Virus record (IMG/VR): IMGVR_UViG_3300002053_000069
Span: 1-21,752 of that record
Reading direction: 5' to 3' (one strand)
Source: a virus
DNA length: 21,752 bases
Shown here: positions 13,024 to 20,466 of the stretch, piece by piece
How the letters are laid out: every line of letters starts with the position of its first letter
How positions within the stretch are numbered: position 1 is the first letter of the stretch
The notes under the pieces: model-generated
Databases searched by the model: none
The model's input: only the letters and a program-made list of their open reading frames with translations
Told to the model about the DNA's origin: nothing
Translations under genes and position numbers: made by a program

Positions 13024-14690
13024 ATATAAAAGAATTATCAGAGCAAGCTGAAATCCAACAATATGCTAATTGTCCATCAAGTGGTAGAGGTAATTTAGAA
13101 CTAACTTTGGAATTAAAATCTATACTTCCAGAATTGAAACAGATATCCATCAGAAAACCATTTGCTATGATAGTTGGCTCTATGGCAACACAAGGAAAAA
13201 GCAACAATGATATCGATATAGTTATTAGGGGAGAAGATTTAAGTGATAAAGTTAAAGAAGCCATCAGTTTTAGACTTTACAGACTTTTCTCTAAAATTTT
13301 ACAATGTCCTTATGATGATACACCTAAATATTTACATTTACATTTCAATAATGCTGGTAGCTACACATCATATATCCCAATATATGAATTAAATCTTGTT
13401 CCAGTTAAAAATTTAGATACTATTTATATGTCTAAAATTCCATTTGATCTTAGAGGTAATATCAAATTTTTCTCCAAAGATGAAACTAATGGGAAAAGAA
13501 TAATAGCAGGTTATGCAAATGTAGCCGTAGTTGATAGTGAAGAACAGTTCATTCCAATAGAAACTTTAAAGAAAGGAATAGACACTTTATTATTAGACCC
13601 ATACTATTCTAATCTAATGTTAGTTCATCAAAGTATCCAAATTGGTAGAATAATTGAAGGATTTGGTGACTATAAGACTCATGTTGATGAGAAAGGATTA
13701 TTTATAGTATGTGAAATTAGACAAGATCTAGAAACTGCCAACGAAATTTGGGATAGCATTTTGAATGGAGATATAAATGGATTTTCCATAGGATGTGAAG
13801 TTCTAAAATCCCATGAAAAATGTGATGAAAAGAAATGTGTAGAAATCTTAGATGAAATACACATATTTGAGGTTAGTGTTTGCACTGATCCAGTCAATGA
13901 AGAATCTGGATTTGTAGTAGTATCAAAGTCAAAAGTTGATGTATGTAATGAATGTAATATAGAAAATGATGAAATGAAAACAAAAACTGTATCAAAAGCT
14001 GAAACACCAAAGGAAGAAGAAAAGAAAGATGCTGAAATCACACCAATAGATCAACCTGTAGAACAAGATAAATTTTCAGAAATAGAACGCAGAATAAATG
14101 CTCTTGAAACTCTAATAAATGAGACTAAAATTTCAGAAGAGGAAATACCTCCTGAAGATAAATCTACACCAGAAGAAAATGCTAATTTAAAAAATGTGGA
14201 GGATTTAGCATTATTCATGTTGGATTACATTATAAATAATCCAAAATCAAGTGCTCAAGATATAGCTAAGGCATGGATAGAAAGCAAGAAATTACCTCCT
14301 GCAAAGAAACCAGAGGAAGAAGAGGAGGAGGAAGAAGCACCTCCTGAGAAACCAAAAGAGGACAAACCAAAAGAGGATGAAAATTATCCAAATCCTAAAG
14401 AGCCATCAAAATATCCATATCCAGAGAAAATGTCTGAGGCTATCGGAAATCTAAATGCAGTGGTTGATAGGCTTACTAAATTAGCTGATAAGGATGAATT
14501 AAAACTGGCTATAAAAGCCCGAGATGACCAAATCAATGCCTTAGAATTACAAATAAAAACTCTATCAAAGTCCAATTTAATCACAGAGGATAAAGGAGAG
14601 CCTAAAACAGTTAAAGCTGACGAAGAAGTAACTTTGGAAAAGGATAATCCAATAAAAATAGAACGTGGTTCAGTTTACTTTAAAGAATAA
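13020..14690 (+). CDS. nucleotidyltransferase - prohead protease - scaffold fusion
   Basis: A 556-aa three-part protein. Residues 48-130 carry a polymerase-beta-type nucleotidyltransferase signature, GSMATQGKSNNDIDI (53-67), with metal-binding D64 and D66 and a later strand acid (ELNLVPV). Residues about 145-302 are an XkdF-like prohead protease: IAGYANVAV, catalytic His in LVHQS (H203), catalytic Ser in GFSIG (S256), then EVSVCTDPVNEESG. Residues 320-556 are acidic, helical and low-complexity (poly-Glu near 432-439, coiled coil near 470-515), like a scaffold domain fused to a maturation protease. Position just before decoration and capsid genes fits. AAGGAGGT lies 12 nt before the ATG. The added nucleotidyltransferase is unusual. 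Confidence 0.75.
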   Translation: MNIKELSEQAEIQQYANCPSSGRGNLELTLELKSILPELKQISIRKPFAMIVGSMATQGKSNNDIDIVIRGEDLSDKVKEAISFRLYRLFSKILQCPYDDTPKYLHLHFNNAGSYTSYIPIYELNLVPVKNLDTIYMSKIPFDLRGNIKFFSKDETNGKRIIAGYANVAVVDSEEQFIPIETLKKGIDTLLLDPYYSNLMLVHQSIQIGRIIEGFGDYKTHVDEKGLFIVCEIRQDLETANEIWDSILNGDINGFSIGCEVLKSHEKCDEKKCVEILDEIHIFEVSVCTDPVNEESGFVVVSKSKVDVCNECNIENDEMKTKTVSKAETPKEEEKKDAEITPIDQPVEQDKFSEIERRINALETLINETKISEEEIPPEDKSTPEENANLKNVEDLALFMLDYIINNPKSSAQDIAKAWIESKKLPPAKKPEEEEEEEEAPPEKPKEDKPKEDENYPNPKEPSKYPYPEKMSEAIGNLNAVVDRLTKLADKDELKLAIKARDDQINALELQIKTLSKSNLITEDKGEPKTVKADEEVTLEKDNPIKIERGSVYFKE

Positions 14691-14735
14691 TGTTCAATGT
14701 AATTTATCAATGTAAAAATTAAAAAGGGGTAGATT

Positions 14736-15149
14736 ATGTCTTTTACAAGCCCAACAGATGACATAATAATTCAAGAAGGCACATTCGCTTTTGACTACAC
14801 TGCATCTGGAACAGTTTATGGAGGCCAATGTGTGGTCCCAGAACATGGTCCAGGAAATGTAGGTATGTACGTAAAAGCGGCAGGAACAACTACAGCAGGA
14901 GCTGTAGATAATTTTATTGGAGTAGCAGCATACCAAGCTGATAACGGTGAAAAAGTTGCAGTCTATGGCCCAGGAAATATAGTTAGATGTATAGTTTCTG
15001 GAGCAAGTAACTGTAATATAGGTGATGATTTGATGACAGCATACGAAGGAAAAGTAACTCAAGATGGAGCAGCAGCAGGTAAAAAAATAGGAGTAGCATT
15101 AGAAACACAGGCTACAGCAAATGGAACTGTTAAGGTTCTCTTGACTTAA
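14736..15149 (+). CDS. head decoration-like protein A
   Basis: This 137-aa protein has the pattern of small capsid-stabilising decoration proteins (DUF2190/gpD-like beta proteins): IIQEGTFAFDYTASGTVYGGQCV, FIGVAAYQADNGEKVAVYGPGNIVRC, IGDDLMT and a final IGVALETQATANGTVKVLL strand. It is Gly/Ala/Thr-rich with no membrane segment. It is paralogous to the next gene, nearly residue for residue outside a few loops, including a longer loop at about residues 40-55. The location between the scaffold-protease and the major capsid gene supports the role. Confidence 0.75.
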   Translation: MSFTSPTDDIIIQEGTFAFDYTASGTVYGGQCVVPEHGPGNVGMYVKAAGTTTAGAVDNFIGVAAYQADNGEKVAVYGPGNIVRCIVSGASNCNIGDDLMTAYEGKVTQDGAAAGKKIGVALETQATANGTVKVLLT

Positions 15150-15166
15150 GAATCTAGGAGGATATT

Positions 15167-15568
15167 ATGACATTTACAAGTCCTACAGATGATATTATAG
15201 TTCAGGAAGGAACATTTGCTTACGATTACATAGCATCAGGTACTATTTATGCAGGTCAGTGTCTTGAAGCAGGAACAACCAGCTCTATGGAAGTTGAAGT
15301 GGCAGAGAACGCTACTGATGCTTTTGTTGGAGTGGCAGCATATAACGCAACAGATGGAGAGAAAATTGCAGTATACGGACCTAAAAATATAGTAAGATGC
15401 ATAGTTAAAGGAACGAGTGTGTGTAACATTGGAGATGATCTCTTTGTGTCAGGTTCTGAGGGTAAAGTATCTAATGCAGCTATAGACACTCCAATAAACC
15501 ATAAGATAGGAGTAGCACTCGAGACACAAGCCACAGATGGTGGAACTGTTAAAGTTCTTTTAGTGTAA
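15167..15568 (+). CDS. head decoration-like protein B
   Basis: This 133-aa protein is a tandem paralog of the preceding gene, sharing FTSPTDDII, QEGTFAxDYxASGT, FxGVAAYxAxxGEKxAVYGPxNIVRC and the C-terminal IGVALETQAT. AGGAGG lies a few nt before the ATG. Two diverged decoration proteins could occupy different capsid sites or exposure states. The downstream gap holds the motif AATCAATGTT and leads into the major capsid gene. Confidence 0.75.
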   Translation: MTFTSPTDDIIVQEGTFAYDYIASGTIYAGQCLEAGTTSSMEVEVAENATDAFVGVAAYNATDGEKIAVYGPKNIVRCIVKGTSVCNIGDDLFVSGSEGKVSNAAIDTPINHKIGVALETQATDGGTVKVLLV

Positions 15569-15626
15569 TTATTTATATTCCATGTATGTAAATCAATGTT
15601 TATTTAGAAAGGTAAGGAAATAAAGT

Positions 15627-16601
15627 ATGTCTAAGTTAACAAAATTATTAGAATTTGGTTTTGCAGGAAATACTGAGCGTTCAAGGATGCTTAGTAAGGA
15701 ATCTTTCAAGAAAACAGTCGGTGAAGATGTCCACAAATTGCTTCAATCTGAGGCTAATGCGATTACAAATTCAACTCTAGTTCAAGAAGAGGTCTATAAG
15801 AAAATTATAGAAGGTATGGAGCCAGTAAAATGCATGAGAGAAGTAATTCCAGTTATAAAAACAGATACCTATTCAATTAGATTTGTTAAAGGTGAAACTG
15901 GAACATACGCTACGAAAGTAGCTGAAGGAGCAAAAATATCAATAGATACCCAAACTTACTCAAAACAAGATATCACCATAGAAAAATGGGGTACACGACC
16001 ACTGATTACCAATGAATTAATCGAAGATTCTTTATTCGATATAGTTGAATTAGAATTGAAGAAAGCTGGAGCAAGAATGGAAAATGCTCTAAACAGACAG
16101 TGCTTATATCAAATTTTACAGGGAACTTATGCAATATCAACCAATTCACTAAGTCCAGCTGGACCTCACATATCTATTTCAGATATAGCTCAGGCAGTTG
16201 GAAAGGTCAAAAAACAAAATTACATTCCAGACATATTAGTTCTTCATCCAACAGCAGAAGCATATCTGTTACAAGATTCAAATCTTGCATATGTGTCATT
16301 TGCTGGTGGTCCTGGGGCTTTAAGACAAGGAGACATAGGTAAAACAATAATGGGATTAAAACCATACACATGTACAGCAACAGATGCAGCATCTCCACTC
16401 TGGGAAGATTCAACTGCAGGAACTGATGTTACAGCATTAGTATTTTCAAAACAAGATCTAGCCGCAATTTGCATGAGACGTGACTTAACAATTGAACAAT
16501 ATGATGATCCTATCCATGACCTAGTTGGTATTTCACTAACTATGAGATTCGGAACTGATGTTCTAAGAGAAAACGCTGGATGTAAAATCTATCATAAATA
16601 A
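15627..16601 (+). CDS. major capsid protein, HK97 fold
   Basis: The shell-forming protein, 324 aa. An N-terminal helical region (residues 1-60) with conserved LVQEEVYKKIIEGMEPVKCMREVIPV is followed by an E-loop-like TYATKVAEGAKISIDTQTY and the P-domain helix TNELIEDSLFDIVELELKKAGARMENALN. The A-domain (ILVLHPTAEAYLL...KTIMGLKPYTC) comes next, and the end is DLVGISLTMRFGTDVLRENAGCKIY, typical of HK97-type capsid proteins. The size suits a mature-length capsid protein without a large delta domain; the fused acidic domain in the 13020 gene could serve as scaffold. A hairpin terminator follows immediately, consistent with abundant expression. Confidence 0.9.
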   Translation: MSKLTKLLEFGFAGNTERSRMLSKESFKKTVGEDVHKLLQSEANAITNSTLVQEEVYKKIIEGMEPVKCMREVIPVIKTDTYSIRFVKGETGTYATKVAEGAKISIDTQTYSKQDITIEKWGTRPLITNELIEDSLFDIVELELKKAGARMENALNRQCLYQILQGTYAISTNSLSPAGPHISISDIAQAVGKVKKQNYIPDILVLHPTAEAYLLQDSNLAYVSFAGGPGALRQGDIGKTIMGLKPYTCTATDAASPLWEDSTAGTDVTALVFSKQDLAAICMRRDLTIEQYDDPIHDLVGISLTMRFGTDVLRENAGCKIYHK

Positions 16602-16640
16602 TAGCATCAAATTTTTTAGATGCTATCTCAATTTTTTATT
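16601..16640 (+). terminator. hairpin terminator after capsid gene
   Basis: ATAGCATC (16601-16608) pairs perfectly with GATGCTAT (16619-16626) around a 10-nt loop, followed by a T-rich run (ATTTTTTATTTAT). It starts at the last base of the capsid stop codon. The T-tract would terminate transcription in archaea with or without the hairpin. Confidence 0.6.
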
Positions 16641-16721
16641 TATGTTTAATGTCAATTTATTCAAATTGTTTGGTTAAAAACCAAGATTTAGAGTAAAAAG
16701 AGAAAATAAAGGTGATTGATA

Positions 16722-17003
16722 ATGCCAGGAGCTAAAATTCCTGTATTAGAAGTAGAAAATCTTTTAGTTACAAAAAATGGTAGAGGACTATTAATATACA
16801 ACGATGGTAAAAATGTTCTATTAGGTCAATCATGGACTGGAATTTCATCCAATAATGCAAATGCAGATAAAAAATTTTTTCCAGCTGCAAGCTCATCAGG
16901 TTATATCGGTATAAACATAATTTCTGGTAGCACATATGGACCAACAGGAGCTATTTATTACATTCCAATATATAGCAACGTAAACACCAACTTATCTAGT
17001 TAA
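16722..17003 (+). CDS. small virion-type protein A, 93 aa
   Basis: Begins MPGAKIPVLEVENLLV and continues with KNGRGLLIYNDGK, a Ser/Asn-rich middle and IGINIISGSTYGPTGAIYYIPIY. The sequence is beta-rich, secreted-like or virion-like in composition, with no membrane helix. GGTGAT sits five nt before this ATG, so a TTG six nt earlier is rejected as start. It is a paralog of the next gene (shared IPVLEVE, QKNGRG, IISGST-GPTGA). A minor capsid, spike or decoration role is plausible from position after the major capsid protein. Confidence 0.6.
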   Translation: MPGAKIPVLEVENLLVTKNGRGLLIYNDGKNVLLGQSWTGISSNNANADKKFFPAASSSGYIGINIISGSTYGPTGAIYYIPIYSNVNTNLSS

Positions 17004-17016
17004 GAAAGGTGATTTA

Positions 17017-17289
17017 ATGGAAAAAACAAATATTCCAGTATTAGAAGTTGAAAAGTTAATAATCCAAAAAAATGGCAGAGGATTCATATTCCATGAATCT
17101 GGTAGAATGACTCAAGATTGGGCTGGTTATAGCGCCACTGGAGGCACTCAGGGTAGAATGTTTCTAATTGCCCCAAGTTGTTCTGGATGGCTTAAAATCG
17201 GTATTATATCTGGAAGTACTTTCGGTCCAACAGGAGCTAGTTATTTTGTCCCATTGTTTAAAACCAGAACTACTTATTCCTCAGTGTAG
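17017..17289 (+). CDS. small virion-type protein B, 90 aa
   Basis: This is a paralog of the gene just before. It shares NIPVLEVEKL, QKNGRGF, LKIGIISGSTFGPTGASYFVP and the same length, with a different aromatic-rich middle (MTQDWAGYSATGG). GGTGAT lies three nt before the ATG. The repeated GPTGA turn suggests a conserved beta-sandwich or fibre-like fold. Function not recognised; as for its partner, a capsid accessory is the best guess. Confidence 0.6.
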   Translation: MEKTNIPVLEVEKLIIQKNGRGFIFHESGRMTQDWAGYSATGGTQGRMFLIAPSCSGWLKIGIISGSTFGPTGASYFVPLFKTRTTYSSV

Positions 17290-17298
17290 GTGATTATT

Positions 17299-17559
17299 AT
17301 TCTACATGGAAAAGGAAATCAAGCTTTCTTCACTGATAGTTTTGAAACTAAACGTAGAAAAGGCTTAGAGGATAAGAATAAACTTACTGATGAGGAAAAA
17401 TCCATTTATGAAATATCAGGTTCAGATGGTGGTGGTAGAACTAATCCAAGCACTTATGAAATTAAACAATTTCCTTTTCCAGTTAATCCAACTATAAGAA
17501 AAAGAAAAACTGTAGATATTAGAAAAGTCGATCCGAGAATAGGGGAGATGTCAGATTAG
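17299..17559 (+). CDS. hypothetical protein, about 86 aa
   Basis: A hydrophilic protein: LHGKGNQAFFTDSFETKRRKGLEDK, a Gly/Ser/Thr turn (SGSDGGGRTNPSTYEIKQFPFPVNPT) and a basic end before IGEMSD. No domain is recognised. The start is unusual. The only GTG (17290) lies inside the GGTGAT ribosome binding site (17289-17294), and no ATG or TTG is in frame nearby, so ATT 17299, four nt after that site, is the likely initiator. It sits between the small virion proteins and the head-tail adaptor. Confidence 0.5.
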   Translation: MLHGKGNQAFFTDSFETKRRKGLEDKNKLTDEEKSIYEISGSDGGGRTNPSTYEIKQFPFPVNPTIRKRKTVDIRKVDPRIGEMSD

Positions 17560-17561
17560 AT

Positions 17562-17969
17562 ATGTATACACCAAAGTATGTTACTGAAAAGGATGTTCGT
17601 AATTTTTTTACACCTCCTTTAGATTATAATGATTTAGGAACTGCAGAACTTCTTTTAAAGATAGAATCCGTAGAAGATATGGTAGAAGCTGTTTACTTTA
17701 GTGATTCAGTTACCACATCAGCAAAAGCTAGAATTCCCTGTCTTCTATTAATTGCATCAAAAATTATTCTCAATCCAACTTTAGCAAAAAAATATTTTAC
17801 ACTTAATAAGGAGACTCTAGGCGATTATTCCTATGAACTAGGACTTGGAACTAGAGGAGTAGTTCAGTCTCCATATGCTATATCAAAAACATGGGAAGAT
17901 TTTGCATTAGATATGCTTAAGAATCGATCAACACTAGTTAGATTTGGTCTTTGGAAGGCTAATGATTAG
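17562..17969 (+). CDS. head-tail adaptor-like protein
   Basis: This 135-aa mainly helical protein (TEKDVRNFF ... LGTAELLLKIESVEDMVEAVYF ... AKARIPCLLLIASKIILNP ... TWEDFALDMLKNRS) has the helix-bundle character and length of gp6/gp15-type adaptors that sit under the portal and begin the neck. The assignment comes from gene order (capsid, adaptor, closure, completion, tail tube) plus the helical pattern, since these proteins diverge strongly. The next gene, an HNH endonuclease, starts at the base after its stop. Confidence 0.6.
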   Translation: MYTPKYVTEKDVRNFFTPPLDYNDLGTAELLLKIESVEDMVEAVYFSDSVTTSAKARIPCLLLIASKIILNPTLAKKYFTLNKETLGDYSYELGLGTRGVVQSPYAISKTWEDFALDMLKNRSTLVRFGLWKAND

Positions 17970-18200
17970 ATGTCTTATAGACCTAGTAGTTTGTATCCAG
18001 AAAATTGGAATCGTCTAAGACACTCCATATTTAAAAGGGATAGATATATCTGCCAACGTTGTGGTAGATATTGCAAAGGATTTGCAGATTGTCATCATAA
18101 AATACCAATTAGTAAAGGAGGATCTCATAGTCCAGAAAATCTAATGACTCTTTGCCACTTCTGTCACGAAGAAATATCTTTAAGGAATTATGACTTTTGA
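17970..18200 (+). CDS. minimal HNH endonuclease
   Basis: A compact 76-aa HNH protein has little beyond the nuclease core: FKRDRYICQRCG (C28, C31), DCHHKIPISKGG (H42, H43), PENLMTLCHFCHEE (N57, C62, C65, H66). Cys pairs hold a structural zinc. It starts immediately after the adaptor stop and overlaps the head-closure gene by 11 nt, so it has been inserted between two connector genes without disrupting either. It could be a free-standing homing nuclease. HNH proteins also act with terminase in cos packaging in some phages, usually near terS/terL, which this is not. Confidence 0.8.
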   Translation: MSYRPSSLYPENWNRLRHSIFKRDRYICQRCGRYCKGFADCHHKIPISKGGSHSPENLMTLCHFCHEEISLRNYDF

Positions 18201-18510
18201 AAGTTTATTGAATAATCATATATATCTAAGAACTAGATATTCATCCCAAAATATGCTTGGGGAATGGACTTATGTATATTCTTCATCATCCATACCTACT
18301 ATATGTAGAATAGCTCCATTAACAGCTTCTGAGAGAATAGATACAACTGGTTTATATGATAATGTTAGACATAAATGTTTTTGTCTCTCATCCGCAGCGA
18401 TAGTTAGAGATAGTCAGATATCATATCGTAATGAATTGTATAGAGTTAAAGAGGTAATTATAGATAGTAGTCATCACCATAAGACTGCTTTACTTCAGCT
18501 GATAGCATGA
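18190..18510 (+). CDS. head closure / head-tail joining-like protein
   Basis: This 106-aa beta-rich protein (HIYLRTRYSSQNMLGEWTYVYSSSS...CRIAPLTASERIDTTGLYDNVRHKCFC...ISYRNELYRVKEVII) fits the small head-closure family (SPP1 gp16-like or joining-protein-like), where a DNA-blocking barrel sits below the adaptor. The order and the 'isYRNelYrVkeV' strand at the end are the main evidence. It overlaps the HNH gene before it and the next gene after it (ATGA). Confidence 0.65.
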   Translation: MTFESLLNNHIYLRTRYSSQNMLGEWTYVYSSSSIPTICRIAPLTASERIDTTGLYDNVRHKCFCLSSAAIVRDSQISYRNELYRVKEVIIDSSHHHKTALLQLIA

Positions 18511-19016
18511 AACTAAAATTTGAGACTAAATTAGATAAAAAAGAGTTACAGAATATTCTAAATAAAGTTAATAATCTAGAAAAAATAATCAATTCCAATC
18601 TAGTTGAAGCTCTTACTAAGTCAGCTGAGAAACTAGGTCATTATGCCAGAGAGAATGTAAGAAATTGGGCAGCAGAACCTGGATTATCCCAAACCGGAGG
18701 AGCTATTGCAAATGAGAGTAGTTGGATGACTAATTCAGAAAATAATAATATGGTCTCAATATCTTGTATATCAAATCATGCAGCAGTAGTTGAATTTGGC
18801 GGAGAATTAACTGGGACATCTTTAGTAGTAATGACTAAAGGACCAGGTTATCCAATTGGGAAACAACAAGGAAAACCTCCTATAATTAGAAAATCATTTT
18901 TAATACAACAGCCAATGGCATATTTTAGAAGTGCCAAAGATTCCGATTATGTTAGATGGCAATTAAGACAATCCATACGAAGTGATTTAGCAACAGTTAT
19001 AAAAAATAATATTTAA
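18507..19016 (+). CDS. HK97 gp10-like neck/tail completion protein
   Basis: This 169-aa protein begins with helices (KLDKKELQNILNKVNNLEKIINSNLVEALTKSAEKLGHYARENV) followed by the family signature NHAAVVEFGGE (near residues 92-102) and a helical C-terminus. HK97 gp10-like proteins join the head-closure ring to the tail tube. Overlap with the closure gene and one-nt spacing to the next gene support co-expression. Confidence 0.75.
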   Translation: MKLKFETKLDKKELQNILNKVNNLEKIINSNLVEALTKSAEKLGHYARENVRNWAAEPGLSQTGGAIANESSWMTNSENNNMVSISCISNHAAVVEFGGELTGTSLVVMTKGPGYPIGKQQGKPPIIRKSFLIQQPMAYFRSAKDSDYVRWQLRQSIRSDLATVIKNNI

Positions 19017-19017
19017 T

Positions 19018-19416
19018 ATGTCTTTACAAACAATTAGAAAAATAAGAGGATACCTAATTAGTTCCTCTTCAGTAACGGCTTATGTCCCAACTAGAAAGAT
19101 AAAAGTTGGATGGCCAAAAACTTTAGACGAATTCCCATGTATAATAATTTCTCAAGTAACTGGAACTGATATGGGATATCTAGGTTATGGAACATCGGCT
19201 GCAGGTTCAAAGTTGAGAAAGGAGACATCCGGCATACAAATTGATATTTATTCTAGAAACAGCAGATTAGAAACAATTCAAATAGCTGATGAAGTTGTTA
19301 AAGTATTAATATCTGGCAATTGCACTAAAGAATCTGATGTAGAATCATATAATGATGAAACTGGTTTATACCGAAAGATTCAAACTTATAGCGATACATC
19401 CTTCTTTGATGATTAA
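19018..19416 (+). CDS. tail terminator-like protein
   Basis: This 132-aa alpha/beta protein begins SLQTIRKIRGYLISSSSVTAYVP, then KVGWPKTLDEFPCIIISQVTG, IQIDIYSRNSRLETIQIADEVVKVLI and a final strand. It matches the DUF3168/gpU-type tail terminator layout (helix, beta strands with FPCIxIxxVxG, long helix, beta). Such proteins cap the tail tube. The position just before the tail tube genes fits. TAATGTTAAGTTAG begins at its stop codon. Confidence 0.65.
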   Translation: MSLQTIRKIRGYLISSSSVTAYVPTRKIKVGWPKTLDEFPCIIISQVTGTDMGYLGYGTSAAGSKLRKETSGIQIDIYSRNSRLETIQIADEVVKVLISGNCTKESDVESYNDETGLYRKIQTYSDTSFFDD

Positions 19417-19463
19417 TGTTAAGTTAGTATGTTATAATGTTAATAGATAATAGGTAAAAAATT

Positions 19464-19958
19464 ATGGCAGGAACGGTAACAGGAAAAAATGCAAAAGTAT
19501 ATATAGCAGCCCACGCAGCTGGCAGTGCACCAGTTTTCACTGGTAAGACTCATACAGCATTCGGTATAGGAGATTTCTCTTTAACACTCAGTAGAGATAC
19601 TGTAGAACAAGATCTTATCGGACAACGAGGTAATTATTTTGACCAAGGTTCATTATCAGTAGATGGCTCTTTAACATCTTGTAAATTCGCTACATCAGGA
19701 TTAAATGATATGCTTGATAATATGGTTGATACAGATTATGGAACTTATCAATATCTTGCAATTTCAGGAACTATTTCTACAGATGCTGATATTGGAGCAG
19801 CTGAAAGATATTTAAGTTGGTATCTTGTATCATGCCAGGCAACTGGGTATGATGTAAGCATTGGAGACGCAGATACAGTGTCAGAAGCTAGTATAGATTT
19901 TACTCATATGGCTCCTTATAATATTGTCTATACTCATGGCGTAATCCAGGATTGTTGA
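19464..19958 (+). CDS. major tail tube protein A
   Basis: This 164-aa beta-rich protein begins with GKNAKVYIAAHAAG, then IGDFSLTLSRDTVEQDLIGQRGNYF, SVDGSLTSCKF and a C-terminal SWYLVSCQATGYDVSIGDADTVSEASIDFTHMAPYNI. The DFSLTLSRDTVEQ segment followed by 'DGSL' is typical of tail tube subunits, in which beta strands stack into the DNA channel. A close paralog follows. The upstream gap has TTATAATG and TAATGTT elements that could promote a separate transcript. Confidence 0.75.
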   Translation: MAGTVTGKNAKVYIAAHAAGSAPVFTGKTHTAFGIGDFSLTLSRDTVEQDLIGQRGNYFDQGSLSVDGSLTSCKFATSGLNDMLDNMVDTDYGTYQYLAISGTISTDADIGAAERYLSWYLVSCQATGYDVSIGDADTVSEASIDFTHMAPYNIVYTHGVIQDC

Positions 19959-19969
19959 GGTGATAAAAA

Positions 19970-20440
19970 ATGGCAGGAAGTCCAACAATTTATAAAGGTG
20001 ATGATGCACAAATCTACTTAGGTAGTGGTGGTGCAAATGAATTATCACATTCAGCATTGGCAATTTCAGATTTTTCATTAACACTCTCAAAAGGAACAGC
20101 GGAGCAAGAATTAGTTGGGGAGAAAGGTAACTATTTCATAGCAGGTGCTCTATCTGCAGAAGGTTCATTAACAGCCTGTAAAATGTATAGTGCAGGTTTA
20201 GGAAAACTAGTAAATCTAATGATTCAAGGAATACCAATGAGTGTTTCTGGAAGTTGTGGTCCTAATTCACTACACTTTTACTTGAGAAGCTGTCAGTGTA
20301 CTGGTTTTGATTTCTCTATTGGAACCGCAGAAGATATCACAGAAGGTACAGTAGATTTTACTGTTTTATATCCATATGCTATCTCAATTTCAAGAAGTTT
20401 GCCCTTTGTTAGAATAAAGGATGAAGGGGACCTAATTTAA
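19970..20440 (+). CDS. major tail tube protein B
   Basis: This 156-aa tandem paralog of the previous gene shares ISDFSLTLSKGTAEQELVGEKGNYF, SAEGSLTACKMYSAGL, LRSCQCTGFDFSIGTAEDITEGTVDFTVLYPYAI. GGTGAT is five nt before the ATG, so it is well translated. Two tube proteins may co-assemble, or one may be a tip or variant subunit. Differences are concentrated near the N-terminus and the central loop (residues 85-98). Confidence 0.75.
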   Translation: MAGSPTIYKGDDAQIYLGSGGANELSHSALAISDFSLTLSKGTAEQELVGEKGNYFIAGALSAEGSLTACKMYSAGLGKLVNLMIQGIPMSVSGSCGPNSLHFYLRSCQCTGFDFSIGTAEDITEGTVDFTVLYPYAISISRSLPFVRIKDEGDLI

Positions 20441-20466
20441 GTTAGATGTTTATTATCGGAGATTAA

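Noticed and set aside
13679-14041. 120-residue minus-strand open frame
   Set aside because: It lies wholly antisense to the protease domain and has Ser/Phe-rich shadow composition.
14694-15062. 122-residue minus-strand open frame
   Set aside because: It is Cys/Ser/Tyr-rich and antisense to the clear decoration gene, with no plausible domain; it reflects codon bias of the + strand gene.
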